DNA from: Bacteroidales bacterium
GTDB taxonomy: Bacteria > Bacteroidota > Bacteroidia > Bacteroidales > Tenuifilaceae
Direction of reading: 5' to 3'
DNA: 6,947 bases
Assembly (NCBI GenBank): GCA_003531155.1
Contig: DQHR01000125.1
Coordinates: 1 to 6,947, forward strand
The first letter of the stretch is position 1. Each line of letters starts with the position of its first letter. A program made the position numbers and the translations under genes. The notes beneath the pieces were generated by a model that searched no databases, was not told the origin of the DNA, and saw only the letters and a list, made by a program, of their open reading frames with translations. This document shows, one piece after another, positions 1-5,117 of the stretch.

Positions 1-185
1 AAAAGCTCGTAAATGAAGCTGCCGATAAATATTTTATTGGCAACGCTCAACTTTTAAGGAAGTTGGAGGCCGTAGAAACATCTCTCGAAAAGAATGCAAA
101 AATTGTAATTCCTACTGGTTCTGAACTGATTAATATTATTGGTGAGATGGCTGGAGTTGTGCCAATTGACCGAAAATCAAAATAA
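1..185 (+). CDS. SPFH/band 7 (stomatin-prohibitin-like) protein, C-terminal fragment
   Basis: The reading frame is open from the left edge (first full codon at 3) to a TAA at 183-185, giving the last 60 residues of a protein whose start lies outside the window. The fragment begins KLVNEAADKYFIGNAQLLRK, runs through a charged helical stretch (LEAVETSLEKNAK), and then reaches a short hydrophobic tail (IVIPTGSELINIIGEMAGVV) before a basic end. This order, a helix ending in a YF-x-GNAQ-x-LRKLE stretch and then a K-I-V-I-P segment and a hydrophobic GxMAGVVP end, is typical of the C-terminus of SPFH/band 7 proteins. Those are membrane-anchored scaffold proteins that form oligomers at the inner membrane. 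The SPFH domain itself is not visible, so the assignment rests on tail resemblance alone. Partner genes such as NfeD or FtsH are not seen downstream. Confidence 0.6.
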   Translation, partial: KLVNEAADKYFIGNAQLLRKLEAVETSLEKNAKIVIPTGSELINIIGEMAGVVPIDRKSK

Positions 186-348
186 TGAATCTTGCTCGTT
201 GAACGTCCGCTCATTTATCTTCCCAGGACAAGGTAAAATTGGGTTAAAGGGTGTAAAAGAGTTATACCATAAAATACCTAAGAAGCTTAACTGGAAAAAC
301 TATCACAACAATTATTTCAATAAAGAGATATCATATTTTAAGTAAAAC

Positions 349-356
349 AAAGGAGA
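349..356 (+). promoter_or_regulatory. Strong Shine-Dalgarno sequence for the 66-residue gene
   Basis: AAAGGAGA ends 6 bases before the ATG at 363, with the GGAG core 7 bases away, which is ideal spacing. It fixes the first ATG as the start rather than the in-frame ATG at 384. None of the other complete genes in this window has a comparable purine-rich site, as expected for Bacteroidota, where the anti-Shine-Dalgarno end of 16S rRNA is reported to be largely sequestered. Confidence 0.75.
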
Positions 357-362
357 AATACT

Positions 363-563
363 ATGAACGAAAGAAGACATGCTATGGTTAATACGAAAAC
401 ACCTGATCTTTCGAAGATGAAGTCGGTAGTTATCGATTTCAAGACTGTGATTTACATTGAACAAGGTGCAAGTGAAGAGGAAGCCCGAAAACGCTACTTA
501 ACACGAGGTGAAACTTATTATAAGGGTTTTTTAAAACCCAAAATTATTGTGACAAATAAATAA
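363..563 (+). CDS. Small basic protein of unknown function (66 aa)
   Basis: This is a compact ORF with a textbook ribosome binding site 7 bases upstream, ending TAA at 561-563. The N-terminus is polar and basic (MNERRHAMVNTKTPDLSKMK). A short beta-like segment follows (SVVIDFKTVIYIEQGA, about 21-36), then a charged helix (SEEEARKRYLTRGETYY, about 37-53) and a final strand (KPKIIVTNK). A compact beta-helix-beta fold is therefore plausible. There is no signal peptide, membrane helix, Cys motif or recognisable DNA-binding motif, so it is probably cytoplasmic. I do not recognise the family. It sits 177 bases after the SPFH gene on the same strand and converges on the minus-strand gene starting at 1054. 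A 6-bp hairpin (GGGTTT, 4-base loop, AAACCC) lies inside its 3' end at 524-539. The codon pattern and ribosome binding site support a real gene, but no function can be assigned. Confidence 0.7.
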   Translation: MNERRHAMVNTKTPDLSKMKSVVIDFKTVIYIEQGASEEEARKRYLTRGETYYKGFLKPKIIVTNK

Positions 564-634
564 TAGGGCGCGTGATAAACTTTAAAAAAAGTAGTTGGAA
601 AATTGCGCTTTGCTGGGTTAAATAAAAATAAGAA

Positions 635-1054
635 TTATTTTTTAAGGTTGTTTATTAATTGTTTAAAGTTTGCGAACTCAATAGGAGCTCTTAACAATTC
701 ATAAGCCTTGGTAATAGTGGAACAATAAAGACTATTGTCTTTGGTGTGTAAAACAAAAAGGTGTGTAAACGCTGTAACTAAAGGAGCAGCAACCAACCAA
801 ACTATTGTTTTGTGATTATTTGTTTGAAATGCATTATTATAGGAATCAGCTAAGTTTTTTAAATCGCTTGGATTAAATAGGGGTACGCACTTTTTATCAA
901 TAATTATTAATAAGTATTGAATCTTTGAATAATCTTTATCTAATTTATATTCATTATTTATTCGTTCTGCTTCTTCAAAAGAAAGTGTTTCAGATTGGAA
1001 TTTAACGATTGCAAACTTTTTTTCTGGATACATTCTGTAATAATTTGACCCCAT
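635..1054 (-). CDS. Hypothetical protein, probably STAS/SpoIIAA-like fold (139 aa)
   Basis: The minus-strand ORF runs from ATG at 1054-1052 to TAA at 637-635. It has no signal peptide. The order of elements is a strand (KKFAIVKFQ, about 12-20), a helix (SFEEAERINNEYKLD), a strong hydrophobic strand (YLLIIID, about 47-53), a helix (PSDLKNLADSYNNAF), another hydrophobic strand (TIVWLVAAPLVTAFTHLF, about 83-100), and a C-terminal helix with a charged end (EFANFKQLINNLKK). Alternating strands and helices of this length fit the small alpha/beta STAS or SpoIIAA-like proteins common as uncharacterised genes in Bacteroidota, which are thought to act through protein contacts. No phosphorylatable serine motif of the classical anti-sigma antagonists is evident, so the fold call is an inference. 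ATG at 1033-1031 (Met8) is an alternative start. No Shine-Dalgarno is seen. A TATCTTTG promoter box lies about 50 bases upstream, so it is probably transcribed alone. Confidence 0.6.
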   Translation of the reverse strand: MGSNYYRMYPEKKFAIVKFQSETLSFEEAERINNEYKLDKDYSKIQYLLIIIDKKCVPLFNPSDLKNLADSYNNAFQTNNHKTIVWLVAAPLVTAFTHLFVLHTKDNSLYCSTITKAYELLRAPIEFANFKQLINNLKK

Positions 1055-1103
1055 CGTTTTTAAGGTAAGTATTAGGATATATAATGTTTAGCTAATTTCA
1101 ATA

Positions 1104-1111
1104 CAAAGATA
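1104..1111 (-). promoter_or_regulatory. Bacteroidota-type -7 box (TATCTTTG) for the 139-aa gene
   Basis: Read on the minus strand, 1111-1104 is TATCTTTG, an exact match to the TAnnTTTG -7 element used by the primary sigma factor of Bacteroidota. It lies about 50 bases before the start codon at 1054. No clear TTG -33 element is present at the usual distance, only an AT-rich run. Confidence 0.5.
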
Positions 1112-1165
1112 AAAAAGGCTAATTTTTTTTAAACTAATTCCTAGCTAGACAAAAATATTAATATT

Positions 1166-1189
1166 AGCGTAAACCTCTTAGTTTGCGTT
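1166..1189 (+). repeat. Imperfect inverted repeat (hairpin) in intergenic spacer
   Basis: AGCGTAAAC (1166-1174) can pair with GTTTGCGTT (1181-1189) across the 6-base loop CTCTTA, with two G-U wobbles if read as plus-strand RNA. On the minus strand the wobbles become A-C mismatches. It lies between the start of the 139-aa gene and the 3' end of the aldo/keto reductase gene. Its role is unknown. Confidence 0.4.
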
Positions 1190-1203
1190 AACAAGGGAGC
1201 ATT

Positions 1204-1230
1204 AAGCGTTGGATATTATTTCCAACGCTT
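1204..1230 (-). terminator. Perfect 10-bp hairpin after the aldo/keto reductase gene
   Basis: AAGCGTTGGA (1204-1213) and TCCAACGCTT (1221-1230) form a perfect 10-bp stem with a 7-base AT loop, starting 15 bases after the aldo/keto reductase stop codon in the direction of transcription. No T-tract follows on the minus strand, so this is not a classic intrinsic terminator. It may be an mRNA 3' end stabiliser or a Rho-assisted end. Confidence 0.5.
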
Positions 1231-1245
1231 GATGTTTATTTACTC

Positions 1246-2274
1246 TTATATTGTTTCTGGGAATCGGCCACTTAATTGTCTTTCAACCATCCATCCAGGA
1301 TATTCTGGAGTTAAAGCGCTAATTGCATCCAATTCTTTTATTTCATCCTGTGTTAGTTGCAGTTCAGTGCATGCGATGTTATCCAATAGTTGTTCCTGAC
1401 TTTTTGCTCCAATAATTACACTTGTTACTCCAGCTTTATCTTTAATCCACGATAGTGCAACCCTAGCTGCTGAAACGTCGTAACGCTTTCCAATTTTAGT
1501 CATCACCTCAATGATATCAAAAGCTTTCTCTTTATTTATTGGAGGGAAATCGAATTCGTCTCTTCTGCTGTTCCCTGCAACTTTTTTATCTCGAGTAAAT
1601 TTACCCGATAGAAAACCTCCAGCCAAAGGGCTCCAAGGCATAATTCCAATTCCTTCATTTAAGGCCATTGGCACTATTTCCCTTTCAATATCACGACCCG
1701 CTATGCTGTAAAAATTTTGGCTTGCAACAAACTTCGACCACCCCATACGTTCGGCAAAGCTATTGGCTTTTACAATCATCCACGCCGGATGATTGCTAAT
1801 GCCTAAGTAACGAACTTTACCTTGCCTTACGGCATCTTCAAGCCCTCTCATGGTTTCTTCCAGTGGTGTGATTGGATCTACGCCATGAATGTATAGCATG
1901 TCAATGTGAGAAAGACCAAGGCGGGACAAACTATCATCTATTGAATCAAGGATATGTAGTTTTGACAATCCAACCTGATTTGCTCCTGCTCCCATCCTGA
2001 GTCTTACCTTGGTTGCAATAAAAACTGATTGATGGGAAATACCAGAGTTTTTTAGTGCTTTACCAAGGAGCTGTTCCGACATACCTTCGGAATAGGCATT
2101 CGCTGTATCAAAAAAATTAATGCCCTTGTCAAATGCAGTTTTAACTAGTTGAGTTGCTTCGTCCTCGGGTAGTTGCCCAATAGCTTTCCAATAGCCACGG
2201 CCACCGAATGTCATGGTTCCAAAACATAGCTCTGAAACCAATACGCCCGTTTTTCCAAGTTGTTTATATTTCAT
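1246..2274 (-). CDS. Aldo/keto reductase family oxidoreductase
   Basis: This is a 342-residue soluble NADPH-dependent oxidoreductase of the aldo/keto reductase superfamily, full length for the group with a (beta/alpha)8 barrel. The catalytic tetrad is visible: Asp56 and Tyr61 in FFDTANAYSEG, Lys89 in FIATKV, and His130 in IDMLYIHGVD. The family signatures GKVRYLGISN (152-161) and QNFYS (186-190) are present. The C-terminal cofactor-binding pattern VIIGAKSQEQLLDN (286-299) matches the G-x(5)-QL-x(2)-N NADPH phosphate-binding region. It resembles the bacterial YajO/IolS-like branches that reduce aldehydes or ketones, but the substrate cannot be read from sequence. The start is the ATG at 2274-2272, beginning MKYKQLGKTG, the usual N-terminus, with no Shine-Dalgarno. 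It is divergent from the dienelactone hydrolase-like gene across 99 bases, and a hairpin lies just past its stop. It is probably monocistronic. Confidence 0.93.
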   Translation of the reverse strand: MKYKQLGKTGVLVSELCFGTMTFGGRGYWKAIGQLPEDEATQLVKTAFDKGINFFDTANAYSEGMSEQLLGKALKNSGISHQSVFIATKVRLRMGAGANQVGLSKLHILDSIDDSLSRLGLSHIDMLYIHGVDPITPLEETMRGLEDAVRQGKVRYLGISNHPAWMIVKANSFAERMGWSKFVASQNFYSIAGRDIEREIVPMALNEGIGIMPWSPLAGGFLSGKFTRDKKVAGNSRRDEFDFPPINKEKAFDIIEVMTKIGKRYDVSAARVALSWIKDKAGVTSVIIGAKSQEQLLDNIACTELQLTQDEIKELDAISALTPEYPGWMVERQLSGRFPETI

Positions 2275-2340
2275 AAGAATATAGTTTTTAGAGTGAGAAT
2301 TCAGTCATAAAACATTTTTTACTACCATTTGTTTAAGATT

Positions 2341-2350
2341 ACTAATTAGT
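2341..2350. promoter_or_regulatory. Palindrome ACTAATTAGT in the divergent promoter region
   Basis: A perfect 10-bp palindrome lies 23 bases before the start codon at 2374, in the 99-base spacer between two divergent genes. This is where an operator for a dimeric regulator could sit. No regulator gene is adjacent, and the surrounding DNA is AT-rich enough for chance, so confidence is low. No convincing TAnnTTTG box was found for either gene in this spacer. Confidence 0.25.
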
Positions 2351-2373
2351 TAACATTTAATAACGATGAAATC

Positions 2374-3192
2374 ATGCAAACAAAGTTTTTTTCTAAAAAC
2401 CTTCTTATTGGGTTAGTTATGGTTGCAATAGCATCTACTGGATTTTCAAAAAATCCTTCATCAGCACTTAAGGAGGAAAGTGTGACATATCAAGTTGAAG
2501 GGGTTACTTTAAAAGGATTTGTTGTATATGATGAAAGCGTAAAGGGCGAAAGACCTGCGATTCTTGTTGTTCACGAGTGGTGGGGATTAAATGATTATGC
2601 AAAAATGCGAGCCCGAAAACTTGCTGAATTGGGCTATATTGCCATGGCTGTAGATATATTTGGTGATGGTAAAACTGCTGCAAATCCTAAAGAAGCTCAG
2701 GAATTAACATCAATATTCTATAATAATCCACAGCTAGCAAAAAGCCGATTAGATGCAGCAATTAAAAAAGTTAAAGAGTATTCTCAGACCAATCCCAATA
2801 AAATTGTTGCAATTGGTTATTGCTTTGGCGGTTCTGTTGTATTAAATTCAGCTAAGTTGGGCTCAAACTTAAATGGGGTTGTAAGTTTTCATGGTGGCCT
2901 TAATGGAGTTCCTGCAAGTAAAGATTTATTAAAAGCCAAAGTATTGGTCTGTCATGGTGCAAGTGATAAGTTTGTTTCTCAGCATGATGTTGATTCTTTC
3001 AAGCACCAAATGGATTCGATTGGCGCTGATTACACTTTTAAACAATATGCAAATGCAACTCATGCGTTTACTAACCCCGAGGCTACTCGAGTGGGTAAAG
3101 AATTTGGTATGCCCATTGAATATAATGCTCAAGCCGATAAGGATTCGTGGAATGATATGAAAGCATTTTTTGACAAAATATTTAACCAATAA
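2374..3192 (+). CDS. Secreted dienelactone hydrolase family protein
   Basis: This is a 272-residue alpha/beta-hydrolase of the dienelactone hydrolase (DLH) family with an N-terminal Sec signal peptide: a basic start, a hydrophobic core at about 9-22, and likely cleavage near residues 25-30. The mature enzyme should act in the periplasm. The Cys-Asp-His triad typical of DLH is intact: Cys150 in the nucleophile elbow GYCFGG, Asp198 in HGASDKFV, and His230 in NATHAF. Glu68 in VHEWWG and Arg81 correspond to residues that position the nucleophile in Pseudomonas DLH. Family members hydrolyse small esters or lactones. Because no chlorocatechol genes lie nearby, an aromatic degradation role should not be assumed. 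The ATG at 2374 has no Shine-Dalgarno, and an ATG at 2366 is out of frame. The stop codon is embedded in a hairpin (3188-3218). The lipoprotein gene follows after 159 bases. Confidence 0.9.
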   Translation: MQTKFFSKNLLIGLVMVAIASTGFSKNPSSALKEESVTYQVEGVTLKGFVVYDESVKGERPAILVVHEWWGLNDYAKMRARKLAELGYIAMAVDIFGDGKTAANPKEAQELTSIFYNNPQLAKSRLDAAIKKVKEYSQTNPNKIVAIGYCFGGSVVLNSAKLGSNLNGVVSFHGGLNGVPASKDLLKAKVLVCHGASDKFVSQHDVDSFKHQMDSIGADYTFKQYANATHAFTNPEATRVGKEFGMPIEYNAQADKDSWNDMKAFFDKIFNQ

Positions 3193-3218
3193 GAATTATT
3201 TGCTATAATTCACTTATT
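3188..3218 (+). terminator. AT-rich hairpin overlapping the DLH stop codon
   Basis: GAATTAT (3193-3199) pairs perfectly with ATAATTC (3205-3211) over the loop TTGCT. The flanking AATAA (3188-3192) pairs with TTATT (3214-3218) after a 2-base bulge, for about 12 bp in total. It has no GC-rich base and no T-tract, so it may be a weak terminator or a 3' end stabiliser. It overlaps the TAA stop at 3190. Confidence 0.35.
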
Positions 3219-3291
3219 CTCAAAATAATACTATTCTTTACTTGTATTGGATCCAAGTCCAAATTGAGGTCTGAAATTATTAATCCAAGGC

Positions 3292-3318
3292 TTGCACTAA
3301 AAAAGTATGTATAATTGC
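3292..3318 (+). promoter_or_regulatory. Possible promoter for the OB-fold lipoprotein
   Basis: TTG at 3292-3294 and TATAATTG at 3311-3318 are 16 bases apart. The second matches the Bacteroidota TAnnTTTG box at all but one base, and the spacing is slightly short for the usual -33/-7 arrangement. It would give an untranslated leader of roughly 25-30 bases before the ATG at 3352. Confidence 0.3.
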
Positions 3319-3351
3319 AGAAACTATTCTAAAACAAATAATCATTAAAGT

Positions 3352-4032
3352 ATGAAACAAGTAATAATTATTCTAATGGCTATCCTTGCTATCGCGTGTG
3401 GCCAAAAAAACAACAAAACAGGCAATAACAATAGCCATGAAATAATTGTTGAAGAGGTAATTCAAACATCAGGGTATACTTATGTAAGATTCACAGCAAA
3501 CGATAGTGTGAAGTGGCTCGCAACAACCATTCTTGATGCTAAAGTGGGAGAGAAGTACTATTATGGAAAGAGCATGGAGTTTGAGAAGTTTCATAGCAAA
3601 GAGTTGAATAGAGATTTCGAAACCATCCTGTTTGTGGAGCGATTAACAACTGAGCCAGTACAAGAAGAGAAACCAAAACCTGTTGCTCCTGGATCAGTAA
3701 AAGCAAAATCGGAAAAGGAAGCCATTTCAATTGAGAAATCCAAAGATGAGCTTACTGTTGCTAATCTTTATTTGAATAAAGAATCGTATGCTGGAAAAAC
3801 AGTGATAATTAAAGGTAAGGTTGTAAAATTCTCTCCAATGATTATGAATAAAAACTGGGTTCATATTCAGGATGGAACAGAATCAGAAGGGAACTATGAC
3901 TTAACTGTTACAACTCTTGCAGAACTTATGATTGGAGATATTGTTACGCTAGAGGGAACTGTGGCTTTAAACAAAGATTTTGGATATGGTTATAAATACG
4001 ATTTACTGCTGGAGGATGCTATTGTTAAATAG
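3352..4032 (+). CDS. Lipoprotein with two beta-rich modules, C-terminal OB-fold-like
   Basis: The 226-residue product starts with a lipoprotein signal (MKQVIIILMAILAIAC). Cys16 in the lipobox LAIAC should be lipidated, so the protein is anchored to a membrane and faces the periplasm or beyond. A short Asn-rich linker follows. Module 1 (about 30-97) contains TSGYTYVRF, VKWLATT and KVGEKYYYGKSMEFEKFHSK, a pattern I associate with small GYTY-type domains in periplasmic proteins of unknown role. A charged Lys/Pro/Glu linker (about 98-133) leads to module 2 (about 134-226). Module 2 has TVANLY, a strand VIIKGKVVKFSP, the motif KNWVHIQDGT and then DLTVTT and GDIVTLEGTVALNKDFGYGYKY, typical of OB-fold domains. 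Bacterial OB-folds of this secreted type can bind ligands, nucleic acids or haem, so no function is assigned. The ATG at 3352 begins the signal peptide directly. A strong terminator follows 38 bases after the stop. Confidence 0.85.
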   Translation: MKQVIIILMAILAIACGQKNNKTGNNNSHEIIVEEVIQTSGYTYVRFTANDSVKWLATTILDAKVGEKYYYGKSMEFEKFHSKELNRDFETILFVERLTTEPVQEEKPKPVAPGSVKAKSEKEAISIEKSKDELTVANLYLNKESYAGKTVIIKGKVVKFSPMIMNKNWVHIQDGTESEGNYDLTVTTLAELMIGDIVTLEGTVALNKDFGYGYKYDLLLEDAIVK

Positions 4033-4070
4033 CTTTTAAGCAAGAAGACTTTATATATTCTGAATTGTTA

Positions 4071-4098
4071 GGGCGAAGCTGAGGTTTCGCCCTTTTTT
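4071..4098 (+). terminator. Intrinsic terminator after the lipoprotein gene
   Basis: GGGCGAAG (4071-4078) pairs with TTTCGCCC (4085-4092), seven Watson-Crick pairs plus one G-U, over a 6-base loop. Six T residues follow (4093-4098). This is a standard Rho-independent terminator for the plus-strand gene ending at 4032. On the minus strand the stem is followed by no T-tract, so it should act mainly in one direction. Confidence 0.9.
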
Positions 4099-4143
4099 GC
4101 AGATATATTTCATGATGAATTAGCTGAAAGAGTTTAGATCAAC

Positions 4144-5043
4144 CTAGAGACTTCCAAAAATCACTAACGCAACCCCAATTAGTATTCCCGCAAGTACAAC
4201 TCCTCGTTGACGCAAGCTAGATTCTTTAAAGTAGATTGCGCCAGCAGCGAATACTAGTACCGCAGATGCTCTTCTAATAATAATTAGAATGGATACCAAT
4301 GACCCTTCATACGACAAAGCTTTAAAGTAAAAGAAATCTGCAACCACAAGGAACAAACCTATCATTGGTATGGACCATCTCCATATGAAAGGAGTAGTTT
4401 TCTCCCTTGTTGGATACCAAATAACAGCAACAATAGCAAGGAAGATCAGAGTAGTGTATATTGAGAACCACGATTGCATCGCAATCCTATCGTACTCCTT
4501 TACAAGATATTTATCGAATAGCGCGCTAATACTGTTAAAGATAATACTAAGGAAGGCAAAGAAAATCCAGCGTTTATCCTTTTTATCAATACCCATTTTG
4601 CCTCCTTTAAAGGAAAGGACATAATAAAAACCCAGTGAGATAAAGATGCCTGTCCATTGCAAAGCATTCATCCTTTCACCATAAATAATAATTGCCCCTA
4701 ATGTAGTCCATACTGGTCCCGATGAGTTTAGCGGAGCAAGCAGGGTAACAGGTAAATGTTTAACAGAAAAATAGCCAAACAACCAAGCGGTAGAGACTAT
4801 AATAGACTTAAGAAGAAACATCAGATGTGCTTCGATACTGGCAGGAGGTACGAAAAATCCATAATTGCTCGCGAACTCAGGGGAAATTCTCGAAATGATA
4901 ATAAATGGAATAAAAACAAACGCACCTGCAGCAGTGCCATAGAACAATACAGGTAGTACTGCGTTACGCTGCAATGCAACCTTTTTGAATATTTCATGGA
5001 ATCCAAGAAATCCAGCCGATAGTATACCTAGAAGAGCCCACAT
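4144..5043 (-). CDS. EamA/DMT-superfamily membrane transporter
   Basis: This is a 299-residue, very hydrophobic inner-membrane protein with about ten transmembrane helices (near 2-20, 30-51, 73-94, 97-121, 127-145, 158-177, 190-210, 222-241, 247-271 and 281-298). It is built as two EamA-type repeats. The first ends with YGERMNALQWTGIFISLGFY and the second with YFKESSLRQRGVVLAGILIG, both carrying the E-x(7,8)-G signature at the start of the last helix of each half. A charged cytoplasmic loop (KGGKMGIDKKDKR, 146-158) separates the halves. The length is normal for the drug/metabolite transporter superfamily, whose members export amino acids, metabolites or drugs. The substrate cannot be read from sequence. 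The start is ATG at 5043-5041 and the stop is TAG. It lies 74 bases downstream of the peptidase gene, but the peptidase's terminator falls in that gap, so it probably has its own promoter. Confidence 0.9.
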   Translation of the reverse strand: MWALLGILSAGFLGFHEIFKKVALQRNAVLPVLFYGTAAGAFVFIPFIIISRISPEFASNYGFFVPPASIEAHLMFLLKSIIVSTAWLFGYFSVKHLPVTLLAPLNSSGPVWTTLGAIIIYGERMNALQWTGIFISLGFYYVLSFKGGKMGIDKKDKRWIFFAFLSIIFNSISALFDKYLVKEYDRIAMQSWFSIYTTLIFLAIVAVIWYPTREKTTPFIWRWSIPMIGLFLVVADFFYFKALSYEGSLVSILIIIRRASAVLVFAAGAIYFKESSLRQRGVVLAGILIGVALVIFGSL

Positions 5044-5076
5044 AAATTGGGTACAAGTATAATGAAATAAAGTATT

Positions 5077-5104
5077 AAAAAAGCGTAATCAGGAGATTAC
5101 GCTT
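5077..5104 (-). terminator. Intrinsic terminator after the M28 peptidase gene
   Basis: AAGCGTAATC (5081-5090) and GATTACGCTT (5095-5104) form a perfect 10-bp stem with a 4-base loop. On the minus strand the stem runs into TTTTTT (5082-5077), 13 bases after the peptidase stop codon. It separates the peptidase from the EamA gene. Confidence 0.85.
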
Positions 5105-5117
5105 CGTTGGGTGGAGT

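Noticed and set aside
185..202. ATG overlapping the SPFH stop (TAATG-type coupling)
   Set aside because: It encodes only five residues before TGA, so it is not a translationally coupled gene.
139..345. Open frame of 68 residues with a FabD-like SFIFPGQG stretch
   Set aside because: It starts only at TTG codons, overlaps the SPFH reading frame out of phase, has no ribosome binding site, and the rest resembles no transacylase. It was not called as a gene.
524..539. GGGTTTTTTAAAACCC palindrome as a terminator of the 66-aa gene
   Set aside because: It lies inside the coding region before the stop and is followed by A-rich, not T-rich, sequence.
564..634. Bidirectional terminator between the convergent small genes
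   Set aside because: Only a weak 5-bp AT hairpin (ACTTT/AAAGT) was seen; no GC-rich stem with a T-tract on either strand.
2929..3189. Minus-strand and other-frame ORFs within the DLH, lipoprotein, EamA, peptidase and glutaminase genes
   Set aside because: They are antisense or frame-shifted shadows of well-supported genes and show no domain motifs.
5054..5061. TATACTTG as a promoter box for the EamA gene
   Set aside because: It differs from TAnnTTTG and lies only about 10 bases before the start codon, which would leave almost no leader.
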